This document shows, piece after piece, positions 1-12,900 of a stretch of DNA of 64,000 bases. This stretch comes from Liopterus haemorrhoidalis. Lineage: Eukaryota; Arthropoda; Insecta; Coleoptera; Dytiscidae. A program made the translations under genes and the position numbers. Position 1 is the stretch's first letter. Every line of letters begins with the position of its first letter. The DNA is taken from NCBI GenBank assembly GCA_963971575.1, contig OZ020625.1, forward strand, positions 30,948,537-31,012,536, given 5' to 3'. The notes under the pieces were generated by a model, which did no database searches, was not told the origin of the DNA, and saw only the letters and a program-made list of their open reading frames with translations.

Positions 1-344
1 TATATATAAGCAGTTCACTTTTGTAAGGACAAACTAAATCTGGTTATTTTGGTGATTTTTATAGTGTATTACAGACTTTTAGAAACTTGGTTATATTGTA
101 AAAAAGGTTTTACAGTTTTGGGCTATGTTTGTATTATTTAAGGTTAGTATTATATTTACAAAATATTTAAGATGTCACTATTCAAAATGAAATATGACAA
201 ATAATATTTTTTAAATGACATATTTATAATCTTACTTTTCAAATTATTTTTCTGTAATACCAACATGACATACAGTTTCAAAGGTGCAAACTGTTGAAAA
301 CAAAATTTCCTCTCAGTTTGTTCTTACAAAAGTGAACTGCTTAT
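1..344. mobile_element. MITE, GTTCACTTTTGTAAG family, copy 1
   Basis: Short non-autonomous DNA element. The left end (from about position 5) reads TATAAGCAGTTCACTTTTGT and the right end is its inverted counterpart, finishing at 344 with AAAAGTGAACTGCTTAT. Inside is a motif CATACAGTTTCAAAGGTGCA shared with the copies at 345-596 and 49,770-50,071. It abuts the next copy with no spacer. It lies downstream of the last exon in the window, in an intron or 3' flank. Confidence 0.75.
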
Positions 345-596
345 GCTGTTCACTTTTGTAAGGACTAGATCTGGTTATTTTGGTTACTTTTATAGTGTAA
401 TATGGACTTTAAATGTCAATTAAAAATATTCCTTACGCTGTAAAACCGACTTTAGATTTATTAGTTCTTATAATTATTAAGAAAGTGAAATTTTTTATAA
501 TTTCTTAATACCTACATGACAAACAGTTTCAAAGGTGCAAACTGTTGAAAACAAAATTTCCTCTTAGTTTGTTCTTACAAAAGTGAACAGCTTATA
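345..596. mobile_element. MITE, GTTCACTTTTGTAAG family, copy 2
   Basis: Second copy, starting where copy 1 ends (GCTGTTCACTTTTGTAAGGA) and ending at AAAGTGAACAGCTTATA. It is about 90 bp shorter than copy 1, mainly through a missing internal stretch. The two copies share a junction rather than each having their own flanks, so one probably inserted into the end of the other or they arose by tandem duplication. Confidence 0.75.
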
Positions 597-687
597 TACG
601 GTTTTTCCATTCGGGGGGGGGGGCTGACCCAAGGACCATCCCCTTTTGTACATGCTTGGTTAAACCCTAAAAAAAACTTTTCCTTAC

Positions 688-932
688 CCATCTTTACTCT
701 GCCATTTATCCCCAGGATGTTTGATGGTGCCGTTGATAACGCACGCCACTGGAACACATTCTCCGCAGCAGTGGGGGCTGTCCGGGGCAGCCGGCTTGTA
801 GTCCCACCCCTCCTGGCACTCCGTGTTGCAGGATTTCAATAACTTCTGCTTAGCAATCTCCCCCGTGGGGCTTTGAACGCAAGTCACATTTTTGCATTTG
901 TCTCCGTCTGGACTATTCCATGTTTCGCCAAC
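688..932 (-). CDS. Hml: hemolectin-like exon 22 in window (VWC module)
   Basis: Residues about 2726-2806. Begins in phase 0 at VGETWNSPDGDKC after an AG acceptor at 933-934 and ends in phase 2 at KWQSKDG before GTAAGG. It carries a VWC-like cysteine pattern (CKNVTC, CNTEC, CCGEC, then VACVINGT) with two N-glycosylation sequons, NVT and NGT. It closes with PGDKW, the start of another VWC module continued beyond the window. The acceptor tract (TTTTTTTATTTTAAG) is a normal polypyrimidine run. The coding frame would meet a stop right after the donor, which supports the splice. Confidence 0.85.
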
Positions 933-3900
933 CTTAAAATAAAAAAATCAATTTATAAATGCAAGTAAAATGGCTGTGAATAAACATAAATATATAAGAG
1001 ATGATATAGGTATTGCGATTTCAGTTGCGACTTAAATTACATTCAATAATTTCATAGTACTGTAATCACTGTTACTGTGACGCTAACAGCATTCTAGCTC
1101 CGAACCCCACCAGTTTATCACTAATGGTATTTTTAGCAAAATAATTTCACACACATAAAAAAAAAAATATAATAACAATCGGAAATTAATGTGAACGGTG
1201 TGAAGTCTTGTCAATGAGTGCGACTAGTAGCGACTCGCTTATTTACATAATACAACTCATTAGTATCATTACCTTATCAAATTATCAACAACTGATAATC
1301 CTAATTTAATTAGCAAAACATTTACACAGTATATTGATTAGTTTTTGTAGTTTTTGAGTTATAAATTTTTGAAAGTTTAAATATTTAACGCCCAAATGGC
1401 TCAAATAAGAAAATTGTTAATTTTTCCAATAATAAACAAAGATATTTTCTTTCTAATGTTTTAAACCACAACTCTTTATCTTATCCAGTTTTTGAGTTAT
1501 GAATTTTTGAAAATTTAAATATTTTTTTGCGCCCAAATGGCTCAAATGAGAAAGTTGTTGATTTTTTCAGTAATAAACAAAAAGATTTTCTTTCCAATGG
1601 TTTAAACCGCAACTCTTTATCTTTACTAGTTTTTTAGTTATGAATTTTTGAAAATATAAATAATTTTTTGCGCCAAAATGGCTCAAATGAGAAAGTTATT
1701 AATTTTTTTAGTAACAAACAAGAACACCTTCTTTTCATAAAAATTTTTTTCAACTTTCTATCTTTTATAGTTTTTGAGATATTAATTTTCAAAAATTTGC
1801 CCCTTACTTATATGCAACTTTTTATACACATATGTTTTGCTGTACAACTAATATATAAGGGGTTATTTAATATTCATTACAAAGTTTAAATTATTTTTTT
1901 GCGCCTAAACGGCTCAAATGAGAAAGTTACTGATTTTTTTAATAATAAACAAAGAAATTTTCTTTCGAATGGTTTAAACCGCAACTCTCTATCTAATACC
2001 GTTTTTGAGATATAAATTTTTTAAATTTAATTTTTTTTTATTGGACTTCGTACCTTATAAACGTGCCCATCGACCTTACAAGCGGTCTGTTTATGGACTC
2101 CACAGCACTGTCCCTCTTTGGGAGTGTACTCATACAAAAAGTCCTCCTTCAACTCCTGGCTAATTTCCTGGCAGGTCTCCACCTGGCTCTGGACTTGAAG
2201 GCTTCCCTCCAAGTCCACACACTTGTACTTAGTACAGTGGTCTTTGGAAGTCCACATCTCGCCGACCTCTCTGATGATGTTGTCCACGACACAGGCCACC
2301 TGCTTACAGGAACCACAGCACTGGTTCGAACCTGGGACTGGTTCCTCGTACATCCAACCTAGTTCGCATTTTGTGTCACATGTTTTGACTTGGAGACGCT
2401 TCTCTAGACCTGATGGGGTTTTAATACACTCCATACTGTGACATGGGTCTGTACCAGGTTGCCACATGTCTCCAACCTGCAAATTAAATATTAAAAAATG
2501 TATGTGAAGTGTGAATTTTCAGGATTCAACAGTAGGGGAAAAATTACTAATGGCGGGAAGCGACCGCTCGCTTCCCGCCAAGAGTGCGATCGACCGGACT
2601 CCTATACCCATAAGATACATGATATTTAAAAAATTTATGTGAAGTGTGAATTTTCACACATTTCAGGGTTCAACAGTAGGGGAAAAATTACTAAATGCGG
2701 GAAGCGACCGCTCGCTTCCCGCCAAGAGTGCGATCGACCGGACTCCTATACCCATAAGATATATGATATTTAAAAAATTGATGTGAAGTGTGAATTTTCA
2801 CACATTTCAGGGTTCAACAGTAGGGGAAAAATTACTAAATGCGGGAAGCGACCGCTCGCTTCCCGCTAAGAGTGCGATCGACCGGACTCCTATACCTATA
2901 AGATATATGATATTTAAAAAATTGATGGGAAGTGTGAATTTTCACACATTTCAGGGTTTCGCAGGTATTTAGTAACTAAATGATGATTATTTGGGATGCC
3001 AAAACAAATTTTATATTAAAATATTTTTTTATTAATTTTAATTCGAATGCCTAATACCATTATTTGGGTTTCTAAATATTTGCAGTATTTTTTTATATAG
3101 CAAGGTTCATTAATATTTTGAAAATTGCGCCTACGGCTTCCATTGGTTGTTTAAGTCATAAACTCCACCCCTCTGATTTCGTATACATTCAAACATAGAA
3201 TTAAATTATAATTTCAACACTTTCCACTGGTTATTAAATTTACGCTTTTAAAAATTAAACACAACATTTACCAAAATATAACTAGAATTTTGACAAAATA
3301 ATTTAAACAAAATAAAAATGCAAAAAACAGAAAAATTAAAATTGACAGGAATCAAACTCTAGTTTGCAAATTACGAAGCAACGACGAGACGCACTACACT
3401 ACGAGCGCTTACTTATCTACTGTGTTATATAGCGAATTAAATATTTAACATATTTTAGTTAAAATAACAACCAATGCGTTATTTTCCGAAAACAATCTGA
3501 TCAAAAATTCCTGTTGTACTATTCCGGTTCACACCAATGTACCTTACTTAGAATTTTTTGAGATTTTTAGTTTAAACCATCTGGGCTACAGGGTGTGGGA
3601 CAAAATTTTGCACAATTTTGACAAAAATCGCGTCAAAATAATTTAGCAAAAATAAAATTTTGATCGTTAATCCACGTACGACTTTCATTTGATACCCTAC
3701 ACAGAATTGTAAAAAAATATTTTTTTTTTCGATGAGCATATATTTGTTTATATTTTTAAGGGGATATGTTTTTTAGATGTTTCAGTATTTTTCCTATGTG
3801 CGGGTCAAAGAGTTGTATAAGCATGCCAAATTTCAACTCTCTAGGTTTAGCCGTTTGGCTACAATTTTTACCGAACAGACAGACAGACAGATAGACAGAC

Positions 3901-6900
3901 AGACAGACGACAAAATGACGGTATTGTAGCAGTACAAGCTACCTGGCAATATTGAATCTTAAAAACCTTTATTAAGAAAAACTATTACGTTTTGTTAATT
4001 ATGTAACTAATATTCCTGACGTCATTTCTTGTATATCATTATAATTATTCTTAAATTATTCCATTCTTAAATTTTGTTATCACTCAATAATAACTTAGTA
4101 CTTTCACCCTGAGTGTTCATGAGTCACCCTCATGAACCTTAGTATTGTCAAATATTGATAATGAGTAATAGAAAATGACCAGGGTAGAAGGGACTAATGT
4201 GAGAAAGTCTAAGGGAGTAAAGTCTTAAGTAGTCAGTCTAATGTCATATATAAAAGCTGTTCACAACAGCAAAGTCTCACTCAGTCAGAAGAGAAGAGTA
4301 CTTCAAGTTATTTTATTTTTATTCATAAAGAACAAGTGTTCAACGAGCTGATAATGCTGAGTAAGTAGACGGATTCATTTGTAAATTTATTTTATTCCTT
4401 TTTAATTTTGTAAAATTATATGTATATATTCTAATCTGTCGACTTATAAATACATGTGTATATTTAGTGGAGTCACGTTTATTGTTATTATGTTATCCCT
4501 TCAAACTCTGCTCTTGCTATCCTTCCATTAATTTTTATTTTTATTATATTTAAAGTCTTTCCCCCCCATGAATAACTGTTAGTTTTCGGTACGTTACAGT
4601 ATAAAGGTTATTTTGTCATACCTACAAAACCCTAAAAAGATGTGTATAATTACCTTATGTAGTTTCCCGTCGTGTTTACATTTGACTCTTCTGACGTTTG
4701 GACAGCACTGGTTCATGACTGGCTCCTCCAGGAGGTCGAAATCGTCCTTGTCAGGATGATGAGCCAAGGAGGGACACTCCTTCACGCTGCAGATGGCCTG
4801 ATGACTCTCTTGATTGTCAGCTTTGAGACATTTGCATTCTCTGCATGGTCCATCTTTCCAGACGTCCTTGGGCTGCAAATTTTTGATAAAATTATTTTTG
4901 CGTGTTACTTGAACAAGTGGGGAGGTTGTTATTTTTATAATGATATAGAGAAAGGCACTTCTTTCTAATGGTTTAAACCGCAACACTCTATCTTTACTAG
5001 TTTTGAGTTACGATTTTTTGAAAATTTAAATATTTTTTTGCGCCGCAATGGCTCAAATGAGAAAATTGCTGATTTTTCCAATAATAAACAAAAAGGCTTT
5101 CTTTCTAATGCTTTAAACCGCAACTCCCTGTCTCAACTAGTTTTTTAGTTATGAATTTTTGAAAATTTAATTATTTTTTTGCGCCACAATGGCTCAAATG
5201 AGAAAGTTATTAATTTTTTTAGTAACAAACAAGAACACCCTCTTTTCAAAAATAATTTTTTCAACTTTCTATCTTTAATAGTTTTTGAGATATTAATTTT
5301 TAAAAATTTGCTCCTTGCTTATATGCAACTTTTTATACACATGTGTTTTGCTGTACAACTAATATATAAGGGGTTATTTAATTTTCATTACCGATTTTGG
5401 AAGAAGTTCCTTTTCTAGCTGAGTTCTTGGTCTCTCCCCCCCAGTGGCCGAAGGCATGTATTTCATCTCGTATAGACACTTATCCTTCGGAGGATCACAT
5501 CTATAGGTATAGCAGCAATCTCCTGGCGCTTTATTTTTTTCTAACTTATAATATTTTTGACAGGTCTTCGCTTCTGGGCATTTTTCTGGTTTGCAGACAA
5601 GTTCAGCGACAGGACAACATCCTGATTTGTCAATTATCCTTTCCATGCCGGGAGAAAGGTCCTCATCGGATAGAGTTGGAATTGGTTCACAATCTTCTGG
5701 TGGAATGCACTGACAAACGAAGGTTTGACAACCATCGGGAGTGGTAACGAGTTTCATTATTTGGCCTGGACTGCAAGAAATTTGTTGTGGACTGTCACAA
5801 GTTGGACTTACTGTAGCTGCAGGTACTGGAAAAATAAATGCATTGTATAAACCGGTGTTTCTCGACTGCAGGACCGCGGTGTTTAAGTTTTCAAAAAAAA
5901 AAAAAATCAAAACTATGAAAAGAAAAAAATTAGTTGTGGCCACCACAGGACCGACCGTCATCACAAAGTAAAGTCTGTTCCAAACGGTTAGGCGGAACTA
6001 GATTTTGCAATCTAGTTACTTTCATCGTTTAAATCGTGCCTTTCGGCCGTTTTGTTTAAGCTTTGTAAATCATACTTACAATAAACATTTTTTGGTTAAG
6101 GTTAATATCATTTTATAATGTCATTTTCTTTATATTTTGATTTTTTGTGTCATTCTTAATACAAATTTCCCATTTATATATTTTTTTGTCTTATAAAATA
6201 CGTAAAAAAAAAAAAAAATTTACATATGTCATTCGTTTCCATGGTTTCATTGTTGGAATATTAAATTATGACATTCCAACGTGAAAAATGAAATAACCCA
6301 AGCAAGGTCCCTTCTCGTGACAACCTAAAAGAACGAAATTCCCATTTAGTTCCGCCTAACCATTTGGAACAAACTGTACTTGTTTTAACAACAGAAAAAT
6401 ATTTCGAAAAAATGTATCTAACAAAAGTTGCTATAAAAGCAATAGCTAACAACTTTTATTTGAGAAATTTTTTGATAAAACGAAAAAATAGATCGAAATT
6501 TTTTTTAAGTATCTCTTTTTTTATACTTATATGTAACGTTTCCATGGTTATGATAAATAATATCTCTATTAGAAAATATTAGGCCAAGTTATTTCTACTC
6601 TGCTACTAGAAAGTATTTTATACAAGTACTTTGTGATGGCGGTTGGTCCTGTGGTGGCCACAGCTGATTTTTTTATATATTAAAGTTGTTTTTTCCTGAA
6701 CAAAATTATCAAAAGCTTCAATCAATCTGTAAAAATTACTAGATTTGAAAATCTAGTTCCACCTAATCGTTAAGAATAGACTTTTAAATAGCTTTTATGG
6801 CAACTTTTGTTAGATAATTTTTTTTTCGAAATATTTGCAAAAATCTTAAAACCGACACGATTAAGCTCTCATTCCTATTTCTAGTTAACCGATTTTTACC

Positions 6901-9900
6901 AAAAGTTGATCAACTCGTGCCGCTGATGTCAAAAGCTTAAATATGAAGTTTCATAAAAATCCTATTAGCCGAATTTGCTCTGCACGTGTACACAGACAGA
7001 CGGACGGATGGACAGACAGACAGACAGACACATATACACTTTATATAGGTACACTTATCGAAAATCAAAATCAGTCCTCAATAAAATGTCACCCAGTTTA
7101 ATCAATGTTGACGGCAACCTACCCGTACACTTGCCGATATTGTTAGCATTCTCCCCTCTTATATTGAGGTGATGAAAATATATTTCAAAAACAATTTTTA
7201 TAACCCGCAGTTCAGAAAATATTGACAGGAATCTACCCGTACACTTGCCGATATATCTAAGATTCTCCCCTCTTACTTTAGAGTAATGAAAATTTATTTC
7301 AAAAATGATTTTTATTACCCAGCTTTGTAACTGTTGGCGGCAACCTACCCGTACACCCGCCGATATATCTACAATTCTCCTGTCTTATACTACAGTAATG
7401 AAAATTTATTTTAAAAATTATTTTTATAACCCAGCTTTGTAACTGTTGGCAACAACCTGCTCGTACACTCGCAGATATATCTAGGATTCTCCCGTCTTAC
7501 ACTACAGTAATGAAAATTTATTTAAAATTTTTTTTTTTTAACCCAGCTTTGTAAGTATTGGCGGCAACCCACCCGTACACTTCCCGATATATCTAGAATT
7601 CTCCCGTCTTACACTACAGTAATGAAAATTTATTTTAAAAATTATTTTTATAACCCAGCTTTGTAACAGTTGACGGTAACCAACCCGTACACTCGCCGAT
7701 ATATCTAGGATTCTCCCGTCTTACACTACAGTAATGAAAATTTATATTAAAAATTATTTTTATAACCCTGCTTTGTAACAGTTGACGGTAACCAACCCGT
7801 ACACTCGCTGATACTTTAGCATTTTCCCGGCTCATCATACAAATAACAAAATATTAAATTGAAAAAATAACTGAAAATCATTTACCACAAAGGTACTTTG
7901 GGCAGCATTCTTCCTCTGCAGCTTCAACCAGAAGTGTTGTATATCCTTGTTCACAAACGGTCTCCAACGCTGGACATTGTTTAGTGGAACACATCACTTG
8001 AGAGGTATCAAGGTCGCATTTACAACTAGTGCAAGCGTCCACGTTCCATTTATCGCCAGGATGATGGCCTTCCTTATCACAAGTTTCGCATAATCTTGGA
8101 AGTACGCAGGTCTCATTTCTCATCACTAGACCATCTGGACAAAAGCAGCCTTCAGTGGGTATGGGTGGGCATGGTTTCTTCCCGATTGTCTTGTGGTTGG
8201 TACAGGTTGGTGCACAAGCGCTTCCACAGAGTTCGTAGTGTTGTCCTGAAGGACATTGCTTCACAGGACACTGGGGAATGTGCCAGTCAACGCATAAGCC
8301 ATTCGCAGCACATCCTGCCGCATATGTCGATAAGGATATACAGGATTGTGACACTAGACCACCACATATATCGCGATGACATGTTTCAAAAAATATGGCG
8401 GGGGATAGAAGCATGTGACATTGGCCAAATCTGAAAAAAAATTATAAAAATTAAATTGGCTAGTGGCTAAGATTAATATGAAGCAGTGGCGGAGCTAGCT
8501 CTTAAAATCAGAGGGGTGGCAAAAAATTTTGAGTAAAATTTGGGGGGGGGGCAGGAAATATTTTTTTATCGTTTACATATGAAAATACATGTAATGAACT
8601 AAAAAAAATCAGCTGTGGCCACCACAGGACCGACCGCCATCATAAAGTACTTATATAAATTACATTCTAGCAGCACAGTAGAAATAACTTGGTCTAATAT
8701 TTTCTAACAGAGATATTATTTATCATGACCATGGAAACGTTACATATAAATATGAAAAAATTGAGACTTGATGTCTATCGGTCTATCTGTCTGTCTCTCC
8801 GTCCGTCCGTCTGTCTGTCTGTGTACACGTGCAGAGCTAATTCGGCTAGAAAGATTTTTATGAAACTTCATATTTAAGCTTCTGACATCAATGGCACGAG
8901 TTGATCAACTTTTAGTAAAAATTGGTTAACTAGAAATGGGTGTGTACTCATGTCGATTTTTTTTTTGTGCATTACAGCCTTAAGAAGGGAAGTTTTTGAT
9001 TTTTACAGTAATGAAAAAAAAAAAGTTTTTTAAAAATTAAGTTAAAAATTTTGAAAATTGGGGATAATTTTTTAAGGCCTTAGTAAATAGTTTTTGTAAT
9101 TTGAAATTTTCAACAAAGGATGCGCCATTAAATTTTCTTTAAATCAAAAAAAAGTTTTTTAAAATTGGTTCAGTCGTTCTCGAGAAAATAATTTTAAAAT
9201 TATATATTTCTTGAAAATCAAAATATAAATATACTTATAGCTAAACAGTTTATTGTTTATTTTAAAATTTGAGATAATAAAATTGATATCAAAAGATGCG
9301 CCATGAAATTTTCTTTAAATTAAATTTTTTTTAAAATCAGTCAGCCATTATTATTTAATTTTGTACGTATATCATTTATTTATTCAGAAACCACTCTTAC
9401 GGGAGTATAATGTGTAAGAAAGAGAACAATAGCGACCTTACTATGTAATAGAAAGAGATAGTAGATAGGAATATTGTCTTTGATGGATCGTAAGGTTTTA
9501 AGATAGATCCACCTTATTGTCTCATTGGTTGAAAAGTCCCGCCCACTAAGCAGACATTTATGTTTCGAGCTCTCTCTAATTTCTATGTGTTAGAGAGAGA
9601 CAGAAAATCAAATTTAAAACCTTACGATCCATCAAAGACAATACTCTTATCTACTATCTCTTTCTGTTACATGGTAAGGTCGCTATTGTTCTCTTTCTTA
9701 CACATTATACTCCCGTAAGGGTGGTTTCTGAATAAATAAATGATATACGTCCAAAATTATATAATAATGGCTGACAGATTTAAAAAAAAAATTAATTTAA
9801 AGAAAATTTCATGGCGCATCTTTTGATATACATTTTACTATGTCAAATTTTAAAATAAACATTTAAAAAACATTTAAATATTTATATGAATATTTTATTA

Positions 9901-12900
9901 TTTTAATATTTTATATAAAAATTATTTTCTCGAGAACGGCTAAACCGAATTTAAAAAACTTTTTTTTAAATCAAAGACAATTTCATAGCGCATTTAATTT
10001 TTTTAAATTATTAAAAAATTTAAAAAATGTACAAAAAAAAAATTATAAAACTTTTAAAAATTTATATCTCAAAAACGGTAAAAGATAGAGACTTGCGGTT
10101 TGAAATATTGAAAAGAAGACATCTTTATTCTTCCAGGAAAAAATCAGCAGTCTCCCAACATGGGCCTTAGGGCCATAAAAAAATTATTGAATATATCAAA
10201 ATATAATTTCAAAAATGTATCTACCTGTCAACATTGAGTAATTCTAGACAAGGGTCGTTCGGCACTTCTCTGCACTCCTTGATCTTCTCCGTGAAGCACT
10301 GGTCAGCGTCCCCGTGCAGCCAGCTGTGGGTCAATTCCTCCCTATTCACCGCTTCGGAGCCATCGGGTCTACGGAAATCGTCTGTCTTGTCTCTGTTGCA
10401 GTTTCCGCAGAGCCCTTCGAGGGCACCGGCGTACGTGTGGGAGGGGAGCTTCACTGACGCCCCCAAAGTTGGGAAATAGGCAGTTAACTAAGAAAAAAAA
10501 AAAAAAAAATTTTAAAGTCAAATTAAATACTTATACATGGTTTATTTCAAAGTAGAAAAATATATGTAAGAAGATAGGAGCTGTTTGTCCTTGCTTCGGA
10601 TTGGTTTAGATCGTCATCCCTATTACACTGTTAAAATATTGTTTTTAGTCCAAGTTGACAGATGTTCAGTGTCGTACATTTATATTATTTATATTATTTA
10701 ATTTTTCTCATATATTTTGTTATTATTTACATATTTAGACTTTTATTTATATTCTTGGCGTAGATTTTATAGAGAAAATTCTCCATGTAATTTGTTTTTA
10801 CGCAGTTATATATTTTTTAGGTTATCTGACATATAAATATTTTTTGACACTTGACAATTAACAGATCAAGAGAGAGGACTAATGTGAGGCCAAAAGACAA
10901 CCCAGCTGATTGTGCCCAAAGAAGAAGTTATTGATATAATTTTTAGACCTTCATATATAGGGTAAAACCGTTAGAGATGGCCATACGGGAGAGATGACCA
11001 ATAAGAATATTATCTAAAGCATTTACTAGATAACGCTGTATTTACATCAGTACGCTTTGTGCAACGCCACGGAACAACATCCGAATAAAACTCGGTACAA
11101 AAATAAATCAAAAAGTAAGTAAACAGGCCTTGATTTTATTATACATTAGTGAAATTTTACAGTAGGTTTCTATACCATCCTGTGAAACTAATATGTTTAG
11201 TAGTTCTTTGTGATTTTGTAAGTTTATTATCATGAGTGTATATTTTTGTGCATTCTAACCTCAAAATGGTAAAGTACTTGTTGTTCGTTAGTTTGAATAT
11301 TGATGTGGCCATCTCACCCGTACAAAAAGGAGAGACGGCCGTATAAGAGCAGGTTAAGATGGCCATAGGGTTTAATGTTTTTTTACACTGTTTTAATGCT
11401 TGTATTTCTTGTTAAAGATGCCAAATAGATACCAAAGGAAAGCTATAGCTACTAGGGGGAACTGGACTGAAGATTCATTGAAAGCCGCCATAAATACCTT
11501 AAAAAATGGAGAAATGTCAGTTTACAAAGCGTCTATTATCTATAACATACCACGAAAAACCCTTGAGAGAAGGTTCAAGAATGACAATGACAAAAAGGGA
11601 CCCATGGGACCAACATCCATGCTTGGTGAGGAGAATGAAAAAAAACTTTCCCGTCACATTAAATTGATGCAAGAAAAAGGTTTCCCGCTAACAATTACGG
11701 ACGTGAGAATGATTGCCTTCCAATTTGCTGAACAGTTAAAGGTAAACCATAAATTTAATAAATGTAAGGAAAAGGCTGGCTATGACTGGTTACAAATGTT
11801 CCTACGAAGAAACCCGGACATTGTACTGAGAAAATCGGAAGGAGTTTCGATAGCTCGGTGTCTTGCTATGAACAGAGATGAAGTGAATGCTTACTTTAGT
11901 CTGTTAGAGAAAACTTTGATAGATAATGATTTAATGTCGAAACCAAATTGCATATTTAATATGGACGAGTCAGGCTTGCAGCTTAATAATCGCCCTGGAT
12001 ATGTTTTCGCCCAAAAGGGTGCCAAAGCAATATCTACAGTAACATCCACTGAAAAGGGTGAAACCATCACTATCATCGCCTGTTGCAACGCAGAAGGAAC
12101 TTTTTTGCCACCCGCATGCATAATGAAAGGCAAAAACAAAAAGCGTGAATTTGAGGATGGAATGCCACCTGGTTCTCATGTGTTTATGTCCGAGAAATCA
12201 GCTTATATTACCTCAACAATATTTTTAGATTGGCTGAAAATTCATTTCATGCCGAGGAAGCCAGCGGGAAAAGTATTGCTTTTACTTGATGGCCACTCTA
12301 CACATTGTAATTCAGTTGAAATGCTTGAATACGCTAATGAAAACGAAATTATTCTACTTTCTATGCCAAGCCACACGTCCCATTACCTACAGCCCCTTGA
12401 TCGAGCAGTGTTTAAATCCCTTAAATCTAATTTTTACGAACAATGCCGGTTGTGGATAAATCAAAATCCAGGACGCCGAATTACAAGATTGTCATTTGGG
12501 GCCTTATTGAGTAAAGCCTGGGGCAAAGCAGCTTCAGCTGAAAATGCGATTTCTGGTTTCAAGGCTACTGGAGTTGTTCCTTTTAATTCTACAGCAATAC
12601 CCGATTATGCTTTTAGTGGTGACTCAACTGTTGTAACCCACTCTCTTCCACTCAGCCCTCCAACTGCAACGTTACCTGAACCAACAGATTTTCAACAGAA
12701 TATTGAAATTGAACCTTTTAACAATCCAGGGACATCTACTCAACAAAATAGTGACATAGATAAATGGACGCCTTCTCGAATTTTAAAAGATATATCCCCT
12801 ATTCCACAAAAAGTCATAGAAGCTCGTAAGCGTGGCAAGCAAGTTGGTAAACTCTTGACTTCGGAAGGCCACATAAAACTTAGAAAAAGCAAAGAAGATG

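Noticed and set aside
612..623. G-runs (also near 8,541 and 54,364) as G-quadruplexes
   Set aside because: Single homopolymer runs rather than four spaced G-tracts.
2063..2362. Plus-strand open frames across exons (also 4,672-4,968, 5,397-5,971, 43,663-43,968, 48,642-49,219, 60,565-61,062)
   Set aside because: They mirror real minus-strand cysteine-rich exons and encode no recognisable domain.
11400..11417. Upstream TTG start for the transposase
   Set aside because: Six codons ahead of the first ATG without homology; eukaryotic initiation favours the ATG at 11,418.
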